Shown here: positions 15,975 to 24,334 of the stretch, piece by piece
Position numbering within the stretch: the stretch's first letter is position 1
Layout: every line of letters starts with the position of its first letter
Source: an uncultured Clostridia bacterium
GTDB taxonomy: Bacteria > Bacillota > Clostridia > Christensenellales > Aristaeellaceae
Direction: 5' to 3'
Length of the DNA stretch: 64,000 nt
NCBI GenBank assembly: GCA_947166385.1
Contig: CAMVEB010000008.1
Span: forward strand, 62,001 to 126,000
Notes under the pieces: generated by a model
Told to the model about the DNA's origin: nothing
Databases searched by the model: none
What the model saw: only the letters and a program-made list of their open reading frames with translations
Program-made: the position numbers and the translations under genes

Positions 15975-16298
15975 ATGATCAGGAACTGGTTCAGCATCGA
16001 AAAATCCCTGGCACTGCGCCGCTATGGCTTCTTTGACACAAAGGATCATCTGGCGCGGGATCTGTTTGTGAAGTATGGTGTCACCGTTCACTGCGAAAAG
16101 CAATACGGCAACCGGGAGAATGATTATATCCTGGCTGTCTGCCGGATCATGCCCTGGCAGCATGCCGCCTTCCTCCGGGCCATGGCGGAGCTGCCGGAGG
16201 TGATTGCTGCCGCGGGGTATGAGGATTACGCGATATTCTGCAGGGAACGCCTGGACTGGTCCGAGCAGTGGCTGGCGGAGAAAAGGAAAGCAGCGTAA
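15975..16298 (+). CDS. Hypothetical protein, 107 aa
   Basis: A well-started ORF (GGAGGAAAGAAC before the ATG) encoding a soluble, mixed-charge protein: FSIEKSLALRRYGFFDTKDH at the start, a YILAVCRIMPWQHAAFLRAM core and a helical C-terminus ending WSEQWLAEKRKAA. There is no signal peptide or transmembrane segment. It was not recognised as a known family. Position after the bacteriocin-like gene invites the idea of an immunity or accessory protein, but a terminator separates the two and the protein is not membrane-embedded as many immunity proteins are. Confidence 0.6.
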   Translation: MIRNWFSIEKSLALRRYGFFDTKDHLARDLFVKYGVTVHCEKQYGNRENDYILAVCRIMPWQHAAFLRAMAELPEVIAAAGYEDYAIFCRERLDWSEQWLAEKRKAA

Positions 16299-16338
16299 AA
16301 GGGGCGGGATGGCCCGTGAATGACTATTATTGATTGCC

Positions 16339-16503
16339 ATGATGGATCACTGGACCGATAAGGATGAAACAAGAGCTGTTGTGCAGAACCTGATCCGTGA
16401 CGAACTGTATATCAATATCCCGGACAGTATGTTTGAGCAACTGGATCATTATCGGGAAGCAGTATATGAGTATGTGTATTCGCATTATAAGGAAGTTGCA
16501 TGA
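16339..16503 (+). pseudogene. C-terminal remnant resembling the end of a type I restriction R subunit
   Basis: 54 codons: MMDHWTDKDETRAVVQNLIR, then DELYINIPDSMFEQLDHYRE and AVYEYVYSHYKEVA. The V-x-x-x-I-R-D-x-L-Y...Y-E-Y-V-Y layout resembles the C-terminal helices of HsdR-like proteins, a tentative match. There is no ribosome binding site, and a stop lies 18 bp upstream in frame (16321). Convergent with the nucleotidyltransferase at 16520. Best read as gene debris. Confidence 0.3.
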
Positions 16504-16519
16504 TGATCATCTTGTCAGG

Positions 16520-16858
16520 TCATCCAACAAGCTGCCCCTCCTCCATGATATTCCGATAGTAGGGAAGTATTTCCTTATATTGATCGTATTCGTTTTCCGG
16601 GCTAACAGTCGGCGAAATCACCACATCGTTCTCCATGCCGAGTTCTGCGGATCGTGCCCAGACGGACTTCAGCTTCTGCTGGAGTTCGCGACGGTCACCG
16701 TCCACAATGGCGGTATAATCGATATCGGATTCATCATCAAAGTCACCCCTGGCATAAGAGCCATACAGAATGACGCTGCGGAGATCCGCCCCGTATGTTT
16801 CCCGGTAGCAATCCAGCATCTGCCGGTTGATTTCATTCAGCTTGTTTGCGCTGCACAT
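16520..16858 (-). CDS. Minimal nucleotidyltransferase (MNT/MntA-like)
   Basis: 112 aa. The NTP-transferase signature is complete: VILYGSYARGDFDDESDIDY (G-S-x9-D-x-D) with a further Asp in the third strand region (YTAIVDGD). This is the size and layout of MntA-type antitoxins, which AMPylate a partner HEPN RNase toxin (family knowledge). No HEPN gene is next to it: downstream on the minus strand are only the HsdR-like scrap on the opposite strand and non-coding sequence. GAAAGGAGG precedes the ATG. It is thus an orphan antitoxin-type gene, or a stand-alone nucleotidyltransferase. The stretch 16859-17023 shows no other gene. Confidence 0.8.
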   Translation of the reverse strand: MCSANKLNEINRQMLDCYRETYGADLRSVILYGSYARGDFDDESDIDYTAIVDGDRRELQQKLKSVWARSAELGMENDVVISPTVSPENEYDQYKEILPYYRNIMEEGQLVG

Positions 16859-17023
16859 GGATGCGGCCTCCTTTCACGAAGATCTTTATTTCGTTGAGTC
16901 TTTCTTTTCTTCGCGCTCATCATACCATTTCTCCCTGCGAAAGTCAAAAATCCATATTCCATGGAACATGGGCTGAGTTCGGAAAAAGAAGTGCGTGTTT
17001 ATTGGTTTCACGCATTTTTCAGA

Positions 17024-17219
17024 AAACAAAAGAAGCGACGTTCCTGGCGGACGCCGCTTCCTTGAAAGGGGATTTGGGGTGGGGTACATATCGATACATT
17101 CCTTCCGGGGGTAGGAGAGAAACCTGCATGGGGATCGTCTTGATGCAGGAGCGACCCTTCTCCTGCTGACAGACGTATCATAACCCGGGTTCCTAAAACC
17201 AACTTAAAAACTCACCGTC
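17024..17219 (-). ncRNA. Candidate structured non-coding RNA, copy 2
   Basis: This is the second copy of the element at 9008-9212, same orientation. Conserved blocks are the 5' end GACGGTGAGTTTTTAAGTTG, the AACCCGGGTT block, the hairpin GCAGGAG...CTCCTGC followed by ATCAAGACGA, and the 3' terminator (arms 17033-17041 and 17051-17059, then CTTTTG on the minus strand). The terminator stem has one mismatch compared with copy 1. The region between hairpin and terminator is the most divergent. The next minus-strand gene starts 166 bp beyond the terminator, so the element is probably a free transcript. Confidence 0.5.
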
Positions 17220-17292
17220 TCCGTCGGCAAATGATCTGTGATCCCATCGCTGCGGAGCAGAACACCCTGCTTTACCATTTATTTGGTCAATG

Positions 17293-17320
17293 AAAAATCC
17301 CTCGGTTTTTCCCCGAGGGA
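17293..17320 (-). terminator. Rho-independent terminator (minus strand)
   Basis: TCCCTCGG (17298-17305) and CCGAGGGA (17313-17320) form an 8-bp stem; on the minus strand it is followed by TTTTT (17297-17293). It lies just after the end of the degenerate minus-strand ORFs at 17329-17580. Confidence 0.7.
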
Positions 17321-17328
17321 CGGATTGG

Positions 17329-17580
17329 TTAATCCTGTTTCAGCAAATCGCGGTAAAACTCCAAAGCTGACTCAAAAGCATCCGGATTGTTGTTGCATGC
17401 TGCAAGAACGCCGGGCATCTGCTCCAGGAGCGTTTTTGTTCTGTCAACATTACCTGCTTCCGAATGCCTGGAGAATTGATCTCTATTCAAATGCTGTCCC
17501 GTTTTCGTCCACCACAATCACGTTTTTTTCGATGGGTATCATCCCCCTTGCGGTGTCAGCCTGCCGTTTTTTCTGATGGG
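17329..17580 (-). pseudogene. Degenerate minus-strand coding remnants
   Basis: Two minus-strand frames look protein-like but neither is a complete gene. One reads ARGMIPIEKNVIVVDENGTA and stops in mid-domain at about 17487. The other runs from a TTG at 17517 to 17329 (LLEQMPGVLAACNNNPDAFE, then SALEFYRDLLKQD). They lie in tandem and end at the terminator at 17293, as if one gene had been disrupted by a frameshift and deletion. Family not recognised. The following 17581-17720 stretch holds nothing I can support. Confidence 0.3.
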
Positions 17581-17721
17581 GCCCTCCCCGAGGCTTTAGA
17601 TGATTGTAAGCGAGAAAGACTTGTTTCGTCAATGATTGATTTTCCTGCCGCCGGTTTCCGATCGGCTGTCAATATATGTACGATTGATTCATGGCGTCCA
17701 TATAAACGCCAAGCAGGAATG

Positions 17722-17750
17722 AAAAAGGACTGCCTCATATGAGACAGTCC
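17722..17750 (-). terminator. Terminator of the DUF3798/ABC operon
   Basis: GGACTG (17727-17732) pairs with CAGTCC (17745-17750), extended by CTCATATGAG inside the loop; on the minus strand TTTTT (17726-17722) follows. It lies 22 bp after the last permease gene. Confidence 0.8.
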
Positions 17751-17771
17751 CGGAATACGTGCTCTTCAGCA

Positions 17772-19058
17772 TCAGGATTTCACGGCGTGACGGTCGGCCA
17801 GGTTCAGCTGGCCGGCCTTCCGCTGCCGGTTTGTCCGCCAGGCGTAGATAATCAGGGCCAGGGCGATGACGCCGTAAGACAGGAAGGCCCGGAAGTATTC
17901 GCCGATGACGGAATTGCCGAACATGGCGGAAGAGGCGCTCTGGGCGGTGATAAACAGCGAGTGGAACAGGAAGGTTCCGATCAGGGCCTGCAGGTTCGTA
18001 GCCCGGTCGATGGAGGCGCCGCCGACCAGGATGGCCGCGCCGGCGTAAAGACCGACCTGCTCATGGGCCGCGTAGGTCTGGAAGGTTCCGATGCCCTCAC
18101 TCTGCATGAACATGATCTGGCCCCATCCGGCCAGGACGGTGGAGATCATGATGGCGATGACGCGGGTCCGGTCCACATTGATTCCGGACGCGTTGGCGAC
18201 GGTCTGATTCTGACCGACGGCGCGGAACTTCTGGCCCAGGCGGGTCCGCATGATCGTGGAGTTGAAGAGACACAGGCCCAGGATCAGCAGCCAGGTGACC
18301 AGAGGCAGCTTCAGCTCCCGGCCATGGCTGCCGTTCACCGTGTTCGCGACGGCGGGAATCAGGAAGATCCCGGCGATCAGGACGGAGGCAATCACGCCGA
18401 CGAGCATCTTTTTCCGGCTGATCTTCTTCCGCAGGTACTGGACTACGGTGAGCAGGGCCAGCACGCCGCAGGAGATATACAGCGCCAGCAGGAAAGGGAT
18501 ATGGGCAATGCCGTCCACGGCGGTGTAGAGCCCGACGGAACCGGTCAGGTTCAGGGTGTTCTGCACGCCGCTGGCGCCGACGATGGTCACGTTGCTGTTC
18601 AGCGGAATGATGGATCCGAAAATGAAGAGGAACAGCAGTTGGTAAGCCCCGTTGGCAAAGTATCCGAGGATCAGGGAACCGATGGTTTCCTGGCCTTTCA
18701 TTTTATTCAGCAGCTTGCCGATCAGGAAACCGAAAAGGGAACCGAGGGGCAGGGTAATCGCGGCAGCCAGCAGGATGCCGGGCACACCGGAGATGCCCCA
18801 GCTGATGACCAGCAGGAGGCCGATCTGGGCCGCCATGGCGCCGATGGTGATCGCGAAGTTGATACCCATGCCGGCGATGATCGGGATGATCAGGGCCAGC
18901 ACGATAAAGGCGTTCCGGTTCAGCCGCAGGAGCAGTTGGCTGGCGACATAGTTGATATCCAGCCCGGAGGTGATAATGAAGAGGACGCTCAGGGCGATGA
19001 ACAGATACGTTACGACATACTTCTCCAGATGGGATTTCAGCTGATTTTGCTCACGCAC
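17772..19058 (-). CDS. ABC transporter permease 2 (BPD_transp_2 family)
   Basis: About 428 aa of membrane-spanning sequence (roughly nine helices) of the nucleoside/ribose-type permease family. The family loop is present as INFAITIGAMAAQIGLLLVI, and the cytoplasmic coupling segment TIMRTRLGQKFRAVGQNQTV, ANASGINVDRTR matches the EAA-like loop. I prefer the GTG at 19058, 8 bp after GGAGG, over the upstream GTG at 19073. This start overlaps the end of permease 1 by 8 bp, implying translational coupling. It would pair with permease 1 (19051-21309), the ATPase (21306-22901) and the DUF3798 binding protein. The substrate is unknown; relatives import nucleosides or purines. Confidence 0.85.
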   Translation of the reverse strand: MREQNQLKSHLEKYVVTYLFIALSVLFIITSGLDINYVASQLLLRLNRNAFIVLALIIPIIAGMGINFAITIGAMAAQIGLLLVISWGISGVPGILLAAAITLPLGSLFGFLIGKLLNKMKGQETIGSLILGYFANGAYQLLFLFIFGSIIPLNSNVTIVGASGVQNTLNLTGSVGLYTAVDGIAHIPFLLALYISCGVLALLTVVQYLRKKISRKKMLVGVIASVLIAGIFLIPAVANTVNGSHGRELKLPLVTWLLILGLCLFNSTIMRTRLGQKFRAVGQNQTVANASGINVDRTRVIAIMISTVLAGWGQIMFMQSEGIGTFQTYAAHEQVGLYAGAAILVGGASIDRATNLQALIGTFLFHSLFITAQSASSAMFGNSVIGEYFRAFLSYGVIALALIIYAWRTNRQRKAGQLNLADRHAVKS

Positions 19059-21309
19059 GACGCCCACCTCCACTCTGTGTTAAGGCATACAGGATGATGC
19101 CGTTGGAAATCATAATCCGCATGACCTCGCTCAGGCCGCCGCCGGCCACCACGGAGTTGGCGATCTGCTGGCCGAAGACCAGCACGCCCTCGAAGAGGAA
19201 AACACCGATGATGACATGGCTGACTTTGGCCTTGCTGACGGTGGCACCGCCGATCAGAATGGCGGAAGCGGCGATGAAGCCCAGCTGGCGCGGCGCGGTA
19301 TACAGCTGCGCGTAGCCGAAGGCCTGGGAATAAATCACGATACCGACGGCCGCAATGACAGTGGAGAGCACGGTGCCGACGGTACGCATCCGGTTGACAT
19401 TGATGCCGCTGGCCTCCGCAAAGCGGGGGTTGGAGCCGGCGGCTGTCATCGCGATGCCCAGGCGGGACCGGGAGAAGAGCCAGACCAGCAGGCAGCACAG
19501 CGCCAGGAACAGCAGGCCGCCGGTCGGCACCTTGATACCGAAAATCTTAAAGGCCAGGAAATTATCCAGCAGGTGGGCAAAGCTGCCCAGCAGGCTGTGG
19601 GTGACGCGCAGGCCTTTGCCCATCAGGAGCCAGATAATTCTGGGATTGTTAAAGGGAAGCATCATCCAGCCGATACACATCAGAGAGACGAAGGAGAAGC
19701 CCACATAGGTGGAAATGGTCATCTCATTGCCCTTCATCCGGTTCAGGAGCTTGGCGTAGCACCAGCCCAGCGGCAGGGCGACCAGCGCTCCGAGGACGCA
19801 GGAGCACGCCAGCGCCGGGAAACCGACCAGGTCAAACTGCAGGGCGGTAACAATGCCCAGCAGGCCGGAGATGCAACCGATGGTTATGCCCATGTTCAGG
19901 CCGATACCGCACTGGATGCCGGGCATCATGGCCAGAACCAGCACGCCGTACATCGTCATCCGCTCAAGCACGTTGCCCATCATCATGCGGACGCTGATAT
20001 TGTAGAACTCGGCCAGCAGGCACAGATAGACAAAGAACAGGGCGATAATCGTCCGCGGAACGCCGAAGCGCCCGGTCAGCGGCTTCCAGAACAGGATCAC
20101 CAGGCCCAGCAGCAGCACGGCGATGCCGGCCAGCAGCAGGGGAGTGGCCAGGGAAGCCAGGTTCATCTTCCACGCGCCGGATGTGATTTCCGCCTTGTGC
20201 TGCTGGTAGGTATGGAAGCGGGAACTGAAGCTGTTATCCTCCATCCAGAGGACTTTTTCAATATTCCCGCGCAGCGAGGCCTGCAGCTTTTCGGAAAGGC
20301 CGCCCAGATCCGGGATTACCGCGACCAGCTGGGTGTTCAGCTGCTCATAGGCATCGTTTTTCTCCGCTTCCTCCTTCTCCAGCGCAGCGGTGGGCGTGAA
20401 ATAGGAGTAGTCCGCCTGGGTTTCAAAAACGGTGTCCGCGCCTTCATCCGCTTCCGCGGGCGGGGGAAGCGTCTCTCCCTTTTCCGCGGCGGCGATATGT
20501 TCGGCGGCTTTCTTCAGCAGGTCTCCGCGGAAAGCTTCGCCTTTCTCCAGGCCGGGGACTTCCTGCAGGAGCTTCTCCCAGAGGGCGTCTTCTTCCAGGC
20601 CGATATACTCGGTCCAGGAAGGAACATCCGAAGCCAGCAGATTGATCAGCTGATTTTTCAGCTCCGCTTCTTCCGCCGTCTGCTGGGCAGCCGCCTGATC
20701 CCGGGCCATGCGGACAAGGGCGCTGCCCAGGTGGGCATTCGCTTCCTTCGCCAGGTCGGGAGCGGTGGACTGCAGGGAGGCCAGGACATCGGCGTCCGCG
20801 ACAGACTCACCGGCGATGGCTTTCCAATCGGAAATATTGTCCACCAACTGGACATAGATCTCCGCATAGGCGGCCCGCTCGGTGACAGAGAGGGAACTGC
20901 TCTCGGACAGGGCTTTCTCAAAGGTCTGGATCGCGCTGTCCAGGGCGGCCTGATCCTGCACGACAGGATTGGCATAGAGCTTTTCCGCTTCCGCCCGGGC
21001 TTCTTCCATGGCAGCGTCGCAGATGCTGTTCACCTCATCGAGGCCGCGCTTCCGGAAATTCTTATCCTTGCGCAGCTCGGCGAGCTTGTCCGCCCGGGCC
21101 TGCTGCGCGATGTTATTGATCAGGCCTTCGGAGGCGGCATGCAGCACGGCACTGGTCTGCATCTGCCCGAGGCTTTGCGTCGTTTCCTGCGTTCCCTGGA
21201 GGACAAATCCCACGACGGACAGCACGAGCAGCACGCCTGCCATCACCAGCAGGATCAGCGGGACGATCCGGGAACGGATGCCGGACTTCTCTTTGACTTT
21301 CTCGCTCAT
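19051..21309 (-). CDS. ABC transporter permease 1 with a large extracytoplasmic domain
   Basis: 752 aa. One transmembrane helix (~14-37) is followed by ~345 residues (39-383) of Ala/Glu/Lys-rich, mostly helical sequence outside the membrane, then about nine helices of a BPD_transp_2 permease from residue ~386 to the end. The permease part has GIGLNMGITIGCISGLLGIV and the coupling loop SRLGIAMTAAGSNPRFAEAS. Typical members are 300-450 aa, so the extra domain roughly doubles the protein. The ATG overlaps the ATPase stop by 4 bp, and the end overlaps permease 2. A domain between the first two helices could capture the binding protein or sense ligand; this is inference. Confidence 0.85.
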   Translation of the reverse strand: MSEKVKEKSGIRSRIVPLILLVMAGVLLVLSVVGFVLQGTQETTQSLGQMQTSAVLHAASEGLINNIAQQARADKLAELRKDKNFRKRGLDEVNSICDAAMEEARAEAEKLYANPVVQDQAALDSAIQTFEKALSESSSLSVTERAAYAEIYVQLVDNISDWKAIAGESVADADVLASLQSTAPDLAKEANAHLGSALVRMARDQAAAQQTAEEAELKNQLINLLASDVPSWTEYIGLEEDALWEKLLQEVPGLEKGEAFRGDLLKKAAEHIAAAEKGETLPPPAEADEGADTVFETQADYSYFTPTAALEKEEAEKNDAYEQLNTQLVAVIPDLGGLSEKLQASLRGNIEKVLWMEDNSFSSRFHTYQQHKAEITSGAWKMNLASLATPLLLAGIAVLLLGLVILFWKPLTGRFGVPRTIIALFFVYLCLLAEFYNISVRMMMGNVLERMTMYGVLVLAMMPGIQCGIGLNMGITIGCISGLLGIVTALQFDLVGFPALACSCVLGALVALPLGWCYAKLLNRMKGNEMTISTYVGFSFVSLMCIGWMMLPFNNPRIIWLLMGKGLRVTHSLLGSFAHLLDNFLAFKIFGIKVPTGGLLFLALCCLLVWLFSRSRLGIAMTAAGSNPRFAEASGINVNRMRTVGTVLSTVIAAVGIVIYSQAFGYAQLYTAPRQLGFIAASAILIGGATVSKAKVSHVIIGVFLFEGVLVFGQQIANSVVAGGGLSEVMRIMISNGIILYALTQSGGGRRA

Positions 21310-22901
21310 TCGCCCACCCCCTCCTTGCTCTTCACGCCGGACATGGCCAGACCGAAGGCCGTATCCGACGCGTCGGTTTTCAGGATATCAACCACTTTTC
21401 CTTCCGCTACGATGGCAATCCGGTCGCAGACGGAGCGGAGTTCCTGCAGCTCGGAGGAGACCATGACAATCGTCATGCCTGTCTCCCGGTTCAGCCGCAC
21501 GAGCGTTTCAAGCACCAGCTGCTTCGCACCGATATCGATGCCGCGGGTCGGCTCGGAAACGAACAGGAAGCGGGGCTTCATGGCCAGTGCCCGCGCCACG
21601 CAGACCTTCTGCTGATTGCCGCCGGACAGCGTGCCGACCGGCTGGGCCGGGGAGGTGCAGCGGATATCCAGCTCCTTAATCATTTCCTCCGCGTAGCGGC
21701 GGATGGCGCCGGTATCCTTCTGGTGCAGGAAGCCTTTCATGAAATCGCCATTGACCTGCATGGCCGTGAAGGCGATATTGTTTTCAATGGACTGATCCAG
21801 CAGCAGGCCGACGCCCCGCCGGTCCTCGCTGACCATGGCCAGGCCGCTGCGAAGCACGGCGCCCGCGTCGCCCAGGGGCAGCTTCTGCCCGTAGAACTCC
21901 ACATCGCCGGCTGCCTCATACAGGCCCATGACGCCGTTGGGAATGCCGAGCTTTCCCTGGCCCGCGAGACCGCCGATTCCGAGGATTTCCCCTTCCCGGA
22001 CGGTCAGGTTGATGCCTTTATCCACTTCGCCGGGCATGTTGACCCAGAGATCGCTGATCGACATGGCGACCGTGTCTCCGACAGGCTCTGTGCGCTTTTC
22101 CACCCGGACCATCCCGTCCTCATCGCTGCGGCCGATCATCAGGGCGGCGATATCCTCCGGGGTGATGCTGGATTTATCGAAGGAGGAAACCAGCTGACCG
22201 TCCCGCAGGATGGTGATGGTGTCCGCCGCGTTCATGACCTCATCCAGCCGGTGGGTAATGAAGATGATCGCGATCCCCTTGGCGGCGATGGATTTCATTA
22301 CATCCAGCAGCTGCTGGGCCTCGCTCTCCGTGAGCACGGCGGTGGGCTCGTCAAAGACCAGGAGCTTCATGCCGCTCTTGTCAATCTCGCGGGCAATTTC
22401 AATGAACTGCATATGGCCGACGGGCAGGCCGCTGACCAGGGTATACTCCTCGATGCTCATCCCGACATCGTCGAGCGCTTTGCGCGCGTCCCGGGCCATG
22501 GTTTTGGTATCCAGGAATTCCAGATCCTTCCCGAGGACTTTGCTGACGAGCCAGGGACGGGTGATTTCCCGGTTCAGCTTGATGTTATCGGTGACGCTGA
22601 AGCCCGGGATCAGCATGAATTCCTGGTGTACCATGCCGATGCCCTTTTCCATCGCGCTCATGGGGGAAGAGATTTCCACCTTCTCCCCGTCAAAGAGGAC
22701 CTCTCCCTCAAAACCGCCGGTGGTATGAATCACCGGCATGCCGAAGAGCACGTTCATCAGCGTGCTCTTGCCGGCGCCGTTTTCGCCCAGGAGCGCATGG
22801 ATTTCTCCCGGACGGATTTTCAGGGAGACGTCCTTGAGAACCGCATTGGATCCATAGAGCTTGGTAATGTGGTTCATCTCAAGGATAAATTCATTTGCCA
22901 A
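21306..22901 (-). CDS. ABC transporter ATP-binding protein, duplicated (sugar/nucleoside type)
   Basis: 531 aa with two ABC domains in tandem, like MglA/RbsA/YufO. Domain 1 has Walker A GENGAGKST, a Walker B ending VFDEPTAVL and a degenerate signature (VGHMQFIEIAREI). Domain 2 has a degenerate Walker A (GGLAGQGKLG), a good signature SGGNQQKVCVARAL and FVSEPTRGID. This mixed degeneracy is normal for the family. Translation starts at TTG (22901), placed by AAGGAG 9 bp upstream. It is the second gene of the operon, after a long intercistronic hairpin region. It energises the two permeases that follow with 4-8 bp overlaps. Confidence 0.9.
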   Translation of the reverse strand: MANEFILEMNHITKLYGSNAVLKDVSLKIRPGEIHALLGENGAGKSTLMNVLFGMPVIHTTGGFEGEVLFDGEKVEISSPMSAMEKGIGMVHQEFMLIPGFSVTDNIKLNREITRPWLVSKVLGKDLEFLDTKTMARDARKALDDVGMSIEEYTLVSGLPVGHMQFIEIAREIDKSGMKLLVFDEPTAVLTESEAQQLLDVMKSIAAKGIAIIFITHRLDEVMNAADTITILRDGQLVSSFDKSSITPEDIAALMIGRSDEDGMVRVEKRTEPVGDTVAMSISDLWVNMPGEVDKGINLTVREGEILGIGGLAGQGKLGIPNGVMGLYEAAGDVEFYGQKLPLGDAGAVLRSGLAMVSEDRRGVGLLLDQSIENNIAFTAMQVNGDFMKGFLHQKDTGAIRRYAEEMIKELDIRCTSPAQPVGTLSGGNQQKVCVARALAMKPRFLFVSEPTRGIDIGAKQLVLETLVRLNRETGMTIVMVSSELQELRSVCDRIAIVAEGKVVDILKTDASDTAFGLAMSGVKSKEGVGE

Positions 22902-22951
22902 TGGCTACAACTCCTTTTTGCCGCAGTCTTTGCGGAAGATTCCGCAAAGCG

Positions 22952-23061
22952 GGCTTTCCGGCGGATACCGCGGCGGATATCCGCCGGAAAGCCTGCTTCT
23001 TTCGCAAACATAAACGGAGGGGCTGCCCGGGTTGGCCGAAAACGGCTGCCGGACAGCCCCT
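22952..23061 (-). promoter_or_regulatory. Intercistronic stem-loops between binding-protein and ATPase genes
   Basis: The 175-bp gap holds two strong hairpins: AGGGGCTG (23018-23025) with CAGCCCCT (23054-23061), and a longer GC stem GGCTTTCCGGCGGATA...CCGCCGGAAAGCC spanning 22952-22993. Neither has a proper U run on the minus strand. Their position after the binding-protein gene suits mRNA stabilisation or partial termination, giving more binding protein than transporter. Confidence 0.6.
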
Positions 23062-23076
23062 GCCGGATCAGACAGA

Positions 23077-24219
23077 TCAGTTCAGATAATCAGCAAAGTT
23101 GATGGGATCGAGGGCGATCAGCAGGTAGTTCGGATACTCGGTGCCGGAAGCGTCCACATAGGCGCCCAGCTCGATGTTGCTGCCGGTCGCTTCGGCGTAG
23201 CACTTGGACAGCACGTCGAGATCCAGCTTGCCGTTGGTCTTGCCTTCCGCATAGGCCTGGGCATAGGCGAAACCGGCGTTGATCATGGACATGTTCACCG
23301 GCAGGGCCCAGGTGGAGAAGCGGTTCACGGCATCATGCTCGTTCAGGTAGGCAGCCAGGTTCTTGATGGCGCCTTCCACATCGCCGTAGGTGGCGGTGAG
23401 GCCGAAGGCTTCCTGGAATCCGTGATAGGGGCTGGGGCAGCAGGGCAGCGCGTAGTAGGCGTTGGGCTCGTTGACGATCGCCTGCTGCAGGGCCACCTGC
23501 AGGCCGCAGTTGGTGCAGTAGAAGCAAACCTTCTTACCAGCGTATTCCGCCATGACCTTCGGGATGTCTTCCAGCACGGCCGCCTGCGCGCCGCTCATGC
23601 CGGCGTCACCGGTGGGATCGGGACAGTCGCGTTCCACAAATTCGATGCCCTGGCTCTCGGCAGTAGCCTTCATGGCATCCCGCTTGGCCACGATGGTCTC
23701 GTAGGACAGGTGACGGGCGAAGGAATAGTGCACCAGCACGTCGCAGTCCCAACCCTTGGCCAGGTCAGCCACCTGGTAGCCGCAGCCGATTTCATCGTTC
23801 GCCAGGACGATATCCGTCACAGCGGCGATGTCAGCCGGATCTTCCGCGGGAACGCCAGCGATGAACAGGATGTCATCGCGGCCCATGTCCTTGACGATCT
23901 GGGTGAAGGCGGCGGTAGCGCCCTGCACGGCCTGCACGAAGATGATGGCTTTCACTTCAGGATCATTCGCGAAAGCGATGAGCTTGGAAATGGTGGTTTC
24001 CACTTCGGAAGAGAAGTTATCCGGATAGGTGTCATGGATGACGATGTCGGGATACTTTTCCTTCAGCTGCAGGGCGGCGTAGACTTCTTCCTCACCCTGG
24101 GTGGTGGAGCCGGTCATGATCGCGATTTTGTAGCCAGGGGCGGCGGAGTCGGCAACGGCGATGTTCGCCAGGCCGAGCACCAGCGTCAGGGCCAGCAGAA
24201 GGGAAATCAGTTTTTTCAT
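23077..24219 (-). CDS. DUF3798 family extracellular binding protein
   Basis: 380 aa from the ATG at 24219, placed by AAAAAGGAGG. Residues 1-22 are a signal peptide (MKKLISLLLALTLVLGLANI, then AVA). There is no lipobox Cys, so anchoring must be by other means. The rest is a two-lobed periplasmic-binding-protein-like fold: GYKIAIMTGSTTQGEEEVYA, VKAIIFVQAVQGATAAF, DILFIAGVPAEDP, KVCFYCTNCGLQVALQQAIV and a C-terminal ADYLN. These match the DUF3798 family, whose ligands are not established. It is the first gene of the operon with the ATPase and two permeases, which assigns it as the solute receptor. Confidence 0.85.
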   Translation of the reverse strand: MKKLISLLLALTLVLGLANIAVADSAAPGYKIAIMTGSTTQGEEEVYAALQLKEKYPDIVIHDTYPDNFSSEVETTISKLIAFANDPEVKAIIFVQAVQGATAAFTQIVKDMGRDDILFIAGVPAEDPADIAAVTDIVLANDEIGCGYQVADLAKGWDCDVLVHYSFARHLSYETIVAKRDAMKATAESQGIEFVERDCPDPTGDAGMSGAQAAVLEDIPKVMAEYAGKKVCFYCTNCGLQVALQQAIVNEPNAYYALPCCPSPYHGFQEAFGLTATYGDVEGAIKNLAAYLNEHDAVNRFSTWALPVNMSMINAGFAYAQAYAEGKTNGKLDLDVLSKCYAEATGSNIELGAYVDASGTEYPNYLLIALDPINFADYLN

Positions 24220-24334
24220 AACAGGGAATCCTCCTTTTTGATTGATCCCACACGGGGATATTGTGACGATTATTATATGGAAAACATTCGGCACAAGTCA
24301 AGAAAACCGACAGGGAAGTACAGAAGAAAAGCAA

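Noticed and set aside
15472-15978. 168-codon ORF overlapping the bacteriocin-like gene
   Set aside because: After the first ~25 codons it is an Arg/Gly-rich shadow of the 15560 frame; only its start may be of interest as a displaced leader.
17464-17742. 92-codon plus-strand ORF before the ABC operon
   Set aside because: No start signal; it covers the minus-strand remnants and ends in the operon terminator hairpin.
17739-19097. 452-codon plus-strand ORF opposite permease 2
   Set aside because: Antisense shadow; the minus-strand protein has transmembrane helices and family motifs.
19216-21615. 799-codon plus-strand ORF opposite the ABC permease 1 and ATPase
   Set aside because: Antisense to genes with recognisable motifs; no start signal and low-complexity composition.
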